Assembly (NCBI RefSeq): GCF_017051705.1
Contig: NZ_JAFIDJ010000002.1
Coordinates: 888,384 to 952,383, forward strand
Direction of reading: 5' to 3'
DNA from: Algoriphagus lutimaris
GTDB taxonomy: Bacteria; Bacteroidota; Bacteroidia; Cytophagales; Cyclobacteriaceae
Length of the DNA: 64,000 nucleotides
Shown here in pieces: positions 18,658 through 26,590 of this stretch (positions are counted from its first letter, which is position 1; every line of letters starts with the position of its first letter). The notes below the pieces were generated by a model that did not search any database, was not told the origin of the DNA, and was given only the letters and a program-made list of their open reading frames with translations. Both the position numbers and the translations under genes were made by a program.

Positions 18658-18896
18658 TATTTTAGCAATGCCTTTAAAAACCGCTTACCATGGCTTGTTT
18701 TCAATTCCTTTTCCCGTCTTCTTGCGGAAGACCTATCTGGAAATTCTTCACTATAAATCAATTTGAAGGGCCGATAGGGTTTTGTAGTTCGCTCGTATCC
18801 CGAATTGTGACGTGTTATCCGGTTTTCAAGATCGGAGGTGAGACCTACATAAATGTATTCTCTGGTCTGACTCGATATAGCATAAACTTGAAACAT
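18657..18896 (-). CDS. Orphan GIY-YIG domain nuclease
   Basis: 79 residues, a single GIY-YIG domain. Seen: VYAISSQTREYIYVGLTSDLENRITRH split below the 20 limit as VYAISS and YIYVGLTSDLENR (the paired tyrosines, Gly and the catalytic Arg), then SARRREKELK with the metal-binding Glu and a Lys-rich tail. Small free-standing proteins of this kind (UPF0213/YhbQ-like) are common in Bacteroidota, and their role is not settled. The ATG lies inside a 45-bp direct repeat immediately after the tRNA-Leu terminator, and the stop abuts a broken copy of the tRNA 3' end. The gene therefore seems to sit in an insertion or duplication at the tRNA. Confidence 0.85.
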   Translation of the reverse strand: MFQVYAISSQTREYIYVGLTSDLENRITRHNSGYERTTKPYRPFKLIYSEEFPDRSSARRREKELKTSHGKRFLKALLK

Positions 18897-18938
18897 ACCC
18901 TAAAATACAAAAAGCCTCACATTGCTGTGAGGCTTTTG
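18894..18938. repeat. Direct repeat copy 2 (tRNA-Leu downstream)
   Basis: Intact copy of the 45-bp repeat. It includes the tRNA-Leu terminator and the ATG of the GIY-YIG gene. Partner at 18540-18584. Confidence 0.85.
18910..18937 (-). terminator. Terminator of tRNA-Leu
   Basis: A perfect 12-bp stem (18910-18921 with 18926-18937) around a 4-base loop, with a T-rich tail on the minus strand. It starts two bases after the tRNA 3' end. Confidence 0.85.
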
Positions 18939-19022
18939 TACCAGGAGCGGGAATCGAACCCGCACGGCCGTGAAGCCACAAGATTTTAAGTCTTGCGTGT
19001 CTACCTATTCCACCATCCCGGC
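18939..19022 (-). tRNA. tRNA-Leu (anticodon TAA)
   Basis: 84-nt class II tRNA on the minus strand. The acceptor stem GCCGGGA pairs with TCCTGGT through two G-U pairs, with A as discriminator. The anticodon loop reads ACTTAAAAT with TAA. A long variable arm (TGGCTTCACGGCC) and a T-arm GCGGG-TTCGATT-CCCGC are visible. CCA is not encoded. It is transcribed after tRNA-Gly. Confidence 0.95.
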
Positions 19023-19063
19023 TTCACTCCAACAATTCGGAGCTACTTAAACTCTAAACAAGA

Positions 19064-19084
19064 AAGCCCTTGAATCAAGGGCTT
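19064..19084 (-). terminator. Hairpin between tRNA-Gly and tRNA-Leu
   Basis: AAGCCCTT (19064-19071) pairs with AAGGGCTT (19077-19084). On the minus strand it is followed by TCTTGTTT, a weak T-tract. It may be a terminator of tRNA-Gly or a processing signal in a joint transcript. Confidence 0.5.
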
Positions 19085-19089
19085 CTTAG

Positions 19090-19162
<73 letters not shown>

Positions 19163-19202
19163 TTTTTCAAAACTCAAACGATCTTTGAGCGATTTGTGGA
19201 TG

Positions 19203-19233
19203 CAAAGGTAAGATCGTAAAATAAATTTACAAG
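19203..19233 (-). promoter_or_regulatory. Bacteroidota-type promoter of the tRNA genes
   Basis: On the minus strand: CTTG (19233-19230), a 19-base spacer, then TACCTTTG (19210-19203). This fits the Bacteroidota housekeeping sigma consensus TTTG-N19-TAnnTTTG, with only the first base of the -33 box differing. The start of tRNA-Gly is 40 bases downstream of the -7 box. Confidence 0.75.
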
Positions 19234-19287
19234 TATTGAACGCGTATTTTTTTTCTTTTTCTTACGAAAAATTCTGATAAACTTGAT

Positions 19288-20097
19288 TTACAGCACCATA
19301 TCAAAGTCATACGATGCGATAATTTTTATCATTTCTCCCAAGTTTTTTGCCCCCAACTTCCTTAAAATATTTTTTCGATGGGTAGAAACCGTGTTAAAAG
19401 AGATATTCAATTTTTCACTGATTTCTTTGGATCCTAGCCCATCCAATATCAATCTAACAATCTCTTTTTCCTTTTTAGTCAAGGAAATTTCACGATCTGA
19501 AGGAGAGTTTTTGCTGACAAAAATCCTAGTTCCATCATCTTTCACATAGGAATAATTCCAGTCATAATTTTTGGTCTTAGGAGGAGTATGCAGTTTCACA
19601 ATGATATGTAAATCCATCGCAAAATTACCGGCCGAGTCGATCAAATAAGGTTTTACCCTTCCCATCATCCAAAACACTTCCTGGGTAGTTCTATGAACCC
19701 ATCTGGTGGTATAAGAAAACTCAAATCGATGTCTCTCCGCAATGGATAGCTGATGAAAAGCATCAAGCACAATCTTCTGGAAACGAAAAAGTTCTTCTCT
19801 ATCGTCTGGATGAATCATGGTAAATGAGGTTTCCATCCCTTTCGATTTAAACATAGAGGCAGGATAGCCTGTCAACTCCTCTATGTTTCCAGTAAAGAAC
19901 CCTAAACTTAAATTTCGGTAATCAAAACATGCAATTACCAATCCTTCTCTCATCCCAATATTTTGACTGAGAACTTCAAGATCAGCAAGCATCTGTTCCT
20001 CGTTAGGGGAATCTTTAAACTCCTGCTCTTTCCATGAATGAAAAAATTTTGAATACTTATCCTGCTTTTTCAGGTCCTTCAAAAGCACCTTATCCAT
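19288..20097 (-). CDS. PAS-LuxR transcriptional regulator
   Basis: 269 residues. Residues about 50-180 look like a PAS/PAC sensor domain (FDYRNLSLGFFTGNIEELTG, then SFTMIHPDDREELFRF and the PAC-like RWVHRTTQEVFWMMGRVKPY). Residues about 200-262 are a LuxR/GerE helix-turn-helix (LTKKEKEIVRLILDGL, SKEISEKLNISFNTVSTHR, NILRKLGA). Proteins of this layout are common in Bacteroidota and probably respond to a small ligand or internal signal, which cannot be named here. No receiver domain is present. It lies 53 bases downstream of mutS on the same strand. Confidence 0.85.
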   Translation of the reverse strand: MDKVLLKDLKKQDKYSKFFHSWKEQEFKDSPNEEQMLADLEVLSQNIGMREGLVIACFDYRNLSLGFFTGNIEELTGYPASMFKSKGMETSFTMIHPDDREELFRFQKIVLDAFHQLSIAERHRFEFSYTTRWVHRTTQEVFWMMGRVKPYLIDSAGNFAMDLHIIVKLHTPPKTKNYDWNYSYVKDDGTRIFVSKNSPSDREISLTKKEKEIVRLILDGLGSKEISEKLNISFNTVSTHRKNILRKLGAKNLGEMIKIIASYDFDMVL

Positions 20098-20150
20098 AAA
20101 CTCTGCTTCCTTGGTTAAACTCTATTCTAATATACATATTTACCAATCAA

Positions 20151-22757
20151 CTACCCTTCTAATTTTTTCTTAATCTCATGTAATTTCAATAAAGCCTCAA
20201 TAGGAGAAATCGCATTGATATCTATTTGCTCTATTAACTCTTTGGCCTCTTGAATCTTAGGATCAAGCTCAAATAAACTTAATTGATAATTATTTTTAGG
20301 AATAGATTTAATGCTTTCGTTTTTCTCATTGACTGCTTTGTCTTTTTCCAAGTGCCCCATAATTTCAGAGGCCCTTAAAACAACCGGATTAGGCATGCCC
20401 GCCATTTGTGCTACATGAATACCAAAGCTATGTTCGCTACCACCTTCCTTCAATTTTCTCATGAAAATGACTTTGTTTCCCACTTCTTTGACCGAAACAT
20501 TAAAGTTTTTTATCCTCGGAAAATCTTCTGTCAACTGGTTTAATTCGTGGTAATGAGTTGCAAAAAGTGTCTTAGCTTTAAAATTCGGATGATTATGTAG
20601 GTATTCCACGATGGACCAAGCTATGGAAATCCCATCATAAGTAGAAGTTCCTCTTCCTATTTCATCCATCAAAACTAAACTTCGGTTAGATAAATTATTC
20701 AAAATGCTAGCCGTTTCGGTCATCTCCACCATAAACGTAGACTCTCCTTTTGATAAATTATCGGATGCTCCAACTCTTGTAAAAACCTTGTCAATAATTC
20801 CTACTCGAGCAAATGAAGCCGGAACAAAACTTCCCATTTGTGCCATCAAAACAATCAAAGCTGTTTGTCTTAATAATGCCGATTTACCTGCCATGTTAGG
20901 ACCAGTAATGATCATGATTTGCTGGCTGTCATGATCCAAATAAATATCGTTTGGAACATAATTTTCTCCTAATGGTAGTTGTTTCTCTATCACAGGGTGA
21001 CGACCATCTTTAAATTCCAATGTTTCGGTATCTGAAACTTTTGGCCTAGTATAAGAATTAGACAATGCTACTTGAGCAAAAGATAATAACACATCCAGGG
21101 TACCTACTACCCGTGCATTTTGCTGAATTTGAGTAACATATTTAGCAGTTTCCTGAACCAACTCTAAAAAATACTTTTGTTCCAATCCTACTAATCTCTC
21201 CTCTGCATGAAGGATTTTTTCCTCATAATCTTTTAATTCTGGAGTAATATACCGCTCCGCATTGACCAAAGTTTGCTTTCTGATCCATTCTTGAGGAACC
21301 TTATCTTTGTGGGCGTGCGTAACTTCTAGGTAATAACCAAAGACTTTATTAAAGGCTATTTTTAAAGAGGTTATTCCAGTATTCTGAACTTCACGTTGCT
21401 GAAGCTGAACCAAAAAGTCCTTTCCAGTATTGGCTAGGTTTCTATACTCATCAAGCTCTTCATCAACTCCATCTTTGATGATGCCTCCTTGATGTGTCAG
21501 CATAGGAGCATCTTCTTTGAGCTCTTTGTCAATTTTTTCCAACAAAAACTCACAAAGATTGAGTTGATCCGAAAGCCTTTTTAAGGTTGGATTTTCCTTA
21601 CTTTTTAAAAGCTCCTTGATAGGAATAAGTGCTTTTAGGGCTCTTTTGATCTGATTGATCTCTCTAGGGTTTGCTCTTCCTACCACTACTTTGGATATCA
21701 AGCGCTCCAAATCCCCTATATGTTTGAGCTCTCCTACGATAATTTCTATCAATGATGAATTTTGATAGAAGAAATCTACAACATCCAGCCTTTCTTCGAT
21801 GGCTCCTTTGTCTTTAAGAGGCAACACCATCCACTTTTTCATCATTCTGGAACCCATGGGTGTAACGGTTTGATCCAATATCTGAATCAATGGCACTCCT
21901 CCTTCATGCTGAGGATAAACCAACTCCAAATTGCGGATGGTAAATTTATCCAACCATACATATTTCTCCTCTGCAATTCTGGAAATAGCCGAGATATGCT
22001 GAATTTCTTTATGCTCTGTCTCTTCCAGGTAATATAAAATTGCCCCTGCTGCGATTATCCCTAATTCTTGATCTTCAATTCCAAAACCTTTTAGGTTAGC
22101 GGTTCCAAAATGGCCCTTAAGTTTTTCATAGGTAAAGTCAAATTGGAAAACCCAATCTTCACAATGAAACGTAATGAAATCATCCTTTAGCAGTTCCTGA
22201 GCCACTTTTCTAGTAGCTTTGGAGTAAATAATTTCGGAAGGAGCAAAACTCTGGATCAACTTTTCCAGATAAGATGCTGAACCCTCGGCGCACATGAATT
22301 CACCTGTGGACAAGTCTAGAAATGATATACCATGTGTATCCTTTCCAAAGTGGATGGACGCTAAATAATTATTTCGTTTCGTGTCCAGTACCTGATCATT
22401 GAAGGAAAGGCCTGGTGTTACTAATTCAGTCACGCCCCTCTTCACAATTCCTTTGACTGATTTGGGATCCTCCAATTGGTCACAAATAGCAACCCTGTTT
22501 CCAGCTCTTACCAATTTAGGTAGGTAAGTATCAAGGGAGTGGTGGGGAAAACCTGCCAATTCAATATGAGAGGCAGAGCCATTTGCTCTTTTCGTCAATA
22601 CAATGTCCAGAACCTTGCTTGCTTTGACGGCATCTTCACCAAAAGTTTCATAAAAATCCCCTACCCGAAACAACAATAAGGCGCCTGGATGTTTGGCTTT
22701 AATGGCATTATACTGCTTCATTAAAGGGGTTTCTTTGCCATCTTTGGATTTACTCAT
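20151..22757 (-). CDS. mutS: DNA mismatch repair protein MutS
   Basis: 868 residues, the usual length. The mismatch-recognition motif with Phe-x-Glu is in FRVGDFYETFGEDA near residue 35. ATPase motifs lie in the C-terminal third: Walker A ITGPNMAGKSALLRQT (P-loop about residues 615-623), DEIGRGTSTYDGISIAWS (Walker B), and TLFATHYHELNQL. It recognises base mismatches and small loops and recruits MutL. It is divergent from the TrmH-family gene, with 94 bases between the starts. Confidence 0.98.
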   Translation of the reverse strand: MSKSKDGKETPLMKQYNAIKAKHPGALLLFRVGDFYETFGEDAVKASKVLDIVLTKRANGSASHIELAGFPHHSLDTYLPKLVRAGNRVAICDQLEDPKSVKGIVKRGVTELVTPGLSFNDQVLDTKRNNYLASIHFGKDTHGISFLDLSTGEFMCAEGSASYLEKLIQSFAPSEIIYSKATRKVAQELLKDDFITFHCEDWVFQFDFTYEKLKGHFGTANLKGFGIEDQELGIIAAGAILYYLEETEHKEIQHISAISRIAEEKYVWLDKFTIRNLELVYPQHEGGVPLIQILDQTVTPMGSRMMKKWMVLPLKDKGAIEERLDVVDFFYQNSSLIEIIVGELKHIGDLERLISKVVVGRANPREINQIKRALKALIPIKELLKSKENPTLKRLSDQLNLCEFLLEKIDKELKEDAPMLTHQGGIIKDGVDEELDEYRNLANTGKDFLVQLQQREVQNTGITSLKIAFNKVFGYYLEVTHAHKDKVPQEWIRKQTLVNAERYITPELKDYEEKILHAEERLVGLEQKYFLELVQETAKYVTQIQQNARVVGTLDVLLSFAQVALSNSYTRPKVSDTETLEFKDGRHPVIEKQLPLGENYVPNDIYLDHDSQQIMIITGPNMAGKSALLRQTALIVLMAQMGSFVPASFARVGIIDKVFTRVGASDNLSKGESTFMVEMTETASILNNLSNRSLVLMDEIGRGTSTYDGISIAWSIVEYLHNHPNFKAKTLFATHYHELNQLTEDFPRIKNFNVSVKEVGNKVIFMRKLKEGGSEHSFGIHVAQMAGMPNPVVLRASEIMGHLEKDKAVNEKNESIKSIPKNNYQLSLFELDPKIQEAKELIEQIDINAISPIEALLKLHEIKKKLEG

Positions 22758-22851
22758 GGGAGGGTATGCTTACTTTATACTATTTTTGCTCAGGTTATTC
22801 CTTTAGAATAAAACCTGAAAATAAGGCAATCCTCAAGCAGAACAAAAGGCG

Positions 22852-23385
22852 ATGAAAAAATTAAGTATGGAAGAGCTCAACAGGCTCTCAATTGAAGATT
22901 ACAAAAAAGCAGGAAAAAGCCCGATTGTGCTTGTTTTGGATAATGTGAGAAGCCTTAATAATGTGGGTTCAGCGTTTCGAACAGGAGATGCATTTCGAGT
23001 AGAAAAAATTTTTCTCTGTGGTATCACAGGAACTCCTCCTCATCGAGATATTCAAAAAACAGCCTTAGGTGCTACAGAATCCGTGGAATGGAGCTATTCT
23101 GAAAGCACAGTTGAAGCAATTACCTACTTAAAAGCACAGGGATATAAAATTTGCGCCTTGGAACAGGTCGATAATTCTATTTTTTTAAATGAGTACCAAC
23201 CTGAAATAACAGATAAAATTGCGCTGATTTTTGGAAATGAAGTGTTTGGGGTAGAAGATGATGTCTTGGAAAAATGCGACCATGTCCTGGAAATCCCTCA
23301 ATTGGGGACAAAACATTCCTTAAATATCTCTGTCACCTTAGGGATAGCCGTCTGGGATATGATGGTAAAGCTAAAGCAGTTTTAG
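22852..23385 (+). CDS. TrmH/SpoU-family RNA 2'-O-methyltransferase
   Basis: 177 residues, a minimal SPOUT methyltransferase. The three family motifs are clear: VLDNVRSLNNVGSAFRTGDA (motif 1 with catalytic Arg), IALIFGNEVFGVEDDVLEKC (motif 2) and IPQLGTKHSLNISVTLGIAV (motif 3, knot). There is no extra RNA-binding domain. It should methylate a ribose in tRNA or rRNA; the exact target is not readable. A TATTTTTG -7-like element at 22781-22788 lies upstream with no clear -33. Confidence 0.88.
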   Translation: MKKLSMEELNRLSIEDYKKAGKSPIVLVLDNVRSLNNVGSAFRTGDAFRVEKIFLCGITGTPPHRDIQKTALGATESVEWSYSESTVEAITYLKAQGYKICALEQVDNSIFLNEYQPEITDKIALIFGNEVFGVEDDVLEKCDHVLEIPQLGTKHSLNISVTLGIAVWDMMVKLKQF

Positions 23386-23389
23386 TTTT

Positions 23390-23703
23390 TTTAAATCGAT
23401 ATCTGATTACTTTAGAACCTCTTAGGATACTCATTTCGTCAAGTAAACTGGCCATTTCCAATTGGAAGCCAAAATTTATGTTCTCAAAGGGTAAATATTT
23501 AAGACTGACAGTATGGCTAAACCTGAAATATAATTCCCTCTGCCACTAGGTCATGCGTAGACTTGAACTGTTTCATTTTGGAAAAAGGAATAATTGAGAA
23601 CCAGTTCCAAGTCGGTACATTCAAAACTATTATCTCCCTCTAACCGGAATTCCGGAAGCCATTTATCCCCTAATAGCCGGTCTACACCAACAAAAAAGTC
23701 TAT
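23390..23703 (-). pseudogene. Frameshifted remnant of a possible beta-strand-rich protein
   Basis: Two minus-strand stretches read like real protein in different frames. 23703-23551 gives DFFVGVDRLLGDKW, LPEFRLEGDNSFECTDLEL and VLNYSFFQNETVQVYA, then TGA. 23545-23390 gives WQRELYFRFSHTVSL, KYLPFENINFGFQLEMASLL and ends near VIRYRF. A single small indel at about 23545-23551 would join them. Upstream the frame is broken by TAG at 23709-23707 and no start is seen. The alternating pattern and the aromatic end suggest the C-terminal part of an outer-membrane barrel, but no family is recognised. Its 3' end runs into the trmH-like gene. Confidence 0.35.
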
Positions 23704-23833
23704 TGCCTATAGGAAATGAGGTTCTCTACTGGGCTTGGGCAATAAATGCGCTACTATTTAAAAAGACACAGAAAAAAAATAATTTTTTGAAGAAGTGTTT
23801 TTTAGTTGTACTAAATCCTTTCGAATGTTACTC

Positions 23834-24280
23834 CTATAGTTTTAAATCACCCATCTTAACATGGGTTTTGATCATATTTGAACTCGCTTTAGCTACGATT
23901 TTTCCCGTTTTTTTTCTGATCACCGCTTCCCAATGGTTTATATTCGCCCCTGATCGTACGAGCTCGGCTGTAAGATCCAAATCTTCTCCAATTTGAGCAG
24001 AGGAAAGAAAGTCTACACTTAGATTAATACTGGTCATTAAATATTCTGTACCAGTCACAAAATTTGCCATTCCTATTGCATCATCCAACATCAAAGATGC
24101 AACTCCCCCGTGAAGAATTCGGGCAGGGTTACACATATCTGGCCTTACTTTGTACCTCACTTTAATGTGGGATTCTGAAACTTCCAAAAGCGTTCCATCA
24201 AGCCAATTTCCTGCAGATGAAGGGGTATGATCTAATTTTTTCCCAATTAGGGCGGTAAAAAACTCTAAAGGCGTCGGCAT
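23834..24280 (-). CDS. PaaI-like hotdog thioesterase
   Basis: 148 residues, single hotdog domain. The family signature PARILHGGVASLMLDDAIGMA has the HGG motif before the central helix and Asp in the helix, as in PaaI/YigI-type acyl-CoA thioesterases. Strands follow in TSINLSVDFLSSAQIGEDL and WEAVIRKKTGKIVAKAS. It should hydrolyse an acyl- or aryl-CoA thioester in the cytosol. It is the last gene of a minus-strand run and starts 8 bases after the unknown 196-residue gene. Confidence 0.82.
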   Translation of the reverse strand: MPTPLEFFTALIGKKLDHTPSSAGNWLDGTLLEVSESHIKVRYKVRPDMCNPARILHGGVASLMLDDAIGMANFVTGTEYLMTSINLSVDFLSSAQIGEDLDLTAELVRSGANINHWEAVIRKKTGKIVAKASSNMIKTHVKMGDLKL

Positions 24281-24288
24281 TTTTACAA

Positions 24289-24879
24289 CTATTTATCCTC
24301 TAATAACTTAAAATAATCGTTCAATATTTCTTTTATCGCCGCTTGTTCTTCTTTTTTTTGCCATAAAGGTTGCCAGCCATATTTAGATTTTATTGAAAAA
24401 TTAGCCTGAGCATCAATCCAGAGTTTTATGGAATTCACATAGGATAAAAAGGTCTGAGCATTCCCATTTTCAAAATTAAAGGAAGTAGAATCAGTTGGAG
24501 TAATTGCTTTGATGTTCAATGGCCAATCCAAATTTTTTGGCTCCAGATAAATATAAGCCTCATCTTTTAAGGAGTTTTGGATAATCACCAAGTCTAATCC
24601 TGGTTCATTTTCTTCCTGATTTCTGTCCTTATGCCTAAACAAGAGCATTTTGGCATCTTTACGGGCTTCGCGATCATAATGAATCGCCCTCAAGTTTAAA
24701 AAAAACAGGCGATTGGAGTCATTCACCTTAAACGTTTGATCTTCTCCGGTATTATTTGCTCTTTTTTCGTCGAAAAAAGAAAGTATCAATACAATGAATA
24801 CTGAAGCTATCCCAAATATTCTTAGAATTTTCAGTAGCTCAGGCGTAAATATTGGATCATTAGAGGTGCCTTTTCCCAT
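24289..24879 (-). CDS. Unknown protein with one N-terminal membrane helix
   Basis: 196 residues, not recognised. One hydrophobic segment (about residues 20-38, RIFGIASVFIVLILSFF) follows a short polar N-terminus and suggests a type II anchor. The rest is soluble, with mixed strands (RLFFLNLRAIHYD, DLVIIQNSLKDEAYIYL) and a charged C-terminal helix (KKEEQAAIKEILNDYFKLL). It lies between the SDR and thioesterase genes in a tightly packed minus-strand run, so it is probably translated from the same message. Confidence 0.65.
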   Translation of the reverse strand: MGKGTSNDPIFTPELLKILRIFGIASVFIVLILSFFDEKRANNTGEDQTFKVNDSNRLFFLNLRAIHYDREARKDAKMLLFRHKDRNQEENEPGLDLVIIQNSLKDEAYIYLEPKNLDWPLNIKAITPTDSTSFNFENGNAQTFLSYVNSIKLWIDAQANFSIKSKYGWQPLWQKKEEQAAIKEILNDYFKLLEDK

Positions 24880-24914
24880 ACTTTAATCAACTGTAAACCT
24901 ATTTAAAGGTTAGA

Positions 24915-25673
24915 TTAATGTACGTAGGATCCTGCGTTAATGTCTATGCTAGTTCCTGTAGCATGGTCAGCCAAGCCAGAGCAAAGAAGAGTAATCATTG
25001 GGGCGATATCTTCTGGTTTAGTCAACTCAGTCAATGCAATGTCATTTAAAGCATATTCTTCCCCATATTCGGATAAAATTTCATTGGCCATATCTGTCCG
25101 AGTAAATCCAGGTGCCACCAAAAATGCTTTAATCCCTACTTTTCCGTAATACCTAGCTATAGATCTGGTCAAGCTGATTAATGCCCCTTTTGAAGCAGCA
25201 TAAGCTAAATAATCCGTGGTATCTCCGCGAAATGCTGCTCTGGAGGAAATATTTATTATTCTCCCATTTTCCAATTCTTTGGCCTGATCAATAAATTCTT
25301 TGCATAAAATTCCCAAAGCAGTAGTATTGACCTGTAATGTTTGGTCCCAAATCTTTGCCCATTCATCAGTAGGCAAGGTATCCGGAGCTGATTTAGCAAT
25401 TCCGGCATTATTTACAATCCCGGATAGGGGACCATATTTTTTTACCAAATAAGGTATAAAACCAATCACTTGAGAAGAGTCTCCTAGATCACATTTTTCA
25501 ATAAACCCAGAGGTCTTTAGTTCTTTCTGTAGTTTGAGGGCTTCTGATTCATTTGCATTAAAGTGTACAATCACCTCAGCACCTGATTCAGAAAGTTGCT
25601 TTGCAATGGCTCTTCCAATTCCTCGAGATGCGCCTGTAACCAGGATTCTCTGACCTGTTAATGAAATATTCAT
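24915..25673 (-). CDS. SDR-family oxidoreductase, FabG-like
   Basis: 252 residues, classical short-chain dehydrogenase. NAD(P) motif VTGASRGIGRAIAKQL, NNAG motif (GIVNNAGIAKSAPDT), catalytic Ser in IINISSRAAF and the YAASK pair (Tyr/Lys) in DYLAYAASKGALISLTR. It resembles 3-oxoacyl-ACP reductases but is not next to other fatty acid synthesis genes. Its partners here are an MBOAT acyltransferase and an SGNH-like protein 11 bases upstream, so it may reduce an acyl or sugar precursor used by them. That link is inference. Confidence 0.82.
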   Translation of the reverse strand: MNISLTGQRILVTGASRGIGRAIAKQLSESGAEVIVHFNANESEALKLQKELKTSGFIEKCDLGDSSQVIGFIPYLVKKYGPLSGIVNNAGIAKSAPDTLPTDEWAKIWDQTLQVNTTALGILCKEFIDQAKELENGRIINISSRAAFRGDTTDYLAYAASKGALISLTRSIARYYGKVGIKAFLVAPGFTRTDMANEILSEYGEEYALNDIALTELTKPEDIAPMITLLCSGLADHATGTSIDINAGSYVH

Positions 25674-25684
25674 AGTTGGAAATT

Positions 25685-26587
25685 TTAAAATGAACTTTTG
25701 AGAATATTGAATTCTTCAATAAATGCTTCTGTTGCTATTTTTTTCCCTGAGTTTACCATATGGATGTAGTCAGAAAAATACTTAGGATCATTAATTTTTC
25801 GGGAATGGTTAATCACAAGAAATTTTGAATTATCAACCTTGATATCATCCCTTAAATAGGGAGCAATGTAGATGATTAACTTACTTCCATTCTTTTGTGC
25901 CAACTCGCTTATTTTATCAAGAATTGGGTTTGGTAACTCCGTCTCAAAGAACCTTGGTTCCGGCATAATTTCTTGAGCCAAATAATCGGGATATTGGTAA
26001 TTTCCCAATTCATCAAATAAATACTTATAATCAGGTTTGATTAAAGCTAAACCCGCTGGAGGTAATAATTCCATGTTATAATAGGCATAACCCAATACAG
26101 GAAAGTATTGTGAACTGAATAATGGTTTCACCCAACCTTCCTCATATTTTTCAAAATACCTTTGAATATAATCTTCCGAAACAAAGGGCAGGAACCTATG
26201 ATCATTTTCAGAAATAATGGTCTTTGAAGTTTCAAAATCAGGTAAGTCCAAGGAAACCACAACCCATTCAGAGGAATAACCTTGGGCATAAAAATGCTCA
26301 AGCATCAATAAAGTCGAAGGCAGTGCAGTATAATCCATCGAAAAATTTACAGAGTAGCCATCAATCGCTTCACCAATCAATTTTGTATCAATAGCCGCCA
26401 AACTTCTACTTGATCCAAAAACAGTCAAATCAAAAGCCTGATTTGGTGAAAAATGATGGACCAAATAGGTTGTTTTGAAAAAATCACTCTTACTTAGAGT
26501 TCTTAAACCTATAAATGCCAAAAAATTAGCAATTAAAAGTGTAAGAACTAGGTAAACAATTGATTTAGTTACAAACTTTTTCATCAA
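25685..26587 (-). CDS. SGNH-like membrane-anchored partner of the MBOAT
   Basis: 300 residues. An N-terminal membrane anchor (about residues 10-28, IVYLVLTLLIANFLAFIGL) is followed by an extracytoplasmic domain. DLTVFGSSRSLAAIDTKLI has the GSSR nucleophile block seen in SGNH-type proteins that accompany MBOAT acyltransferases (AlgJ/AlgX- and DltD-like). The C-terminal SDYIHMVNSGKKIA gives the Asp-x-x-His pair. It probably takes an acyl group from the MBOAT product and passes it to an exported polymer, or removes it. The gene starts 3 bases after the MBOAT stop. Confidence 0.7.
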   Translation of the reverse strand: MMKKFVTKSIVYLVLTLLIANFLAFIGLRTLSKSDFFKTTYLVHHFSPNQAFDLTVFGSSRSLAAIDTKLIGEAIDGYSVNFSMDYTALPSTLLMLEHFYAQGYSSEWVVVSLDLPDFETSKTIISENDHRFLPFVSEDYIQRYFEKYEEGWVKPLFSSQYFPVLGYAYYNMELLPPAGLALIKPDYKYLFDELGNYQYPDYLAQEIMPEPRFFETELPNPILDKISELAQKNGSKLIIYIAPYLRDDIKVDNSKFLVINHSRKINDPKYFSDYIHMVNSGKKIATEAFIEEFNILKSSF

Positions 26588-26590
26588 GCA

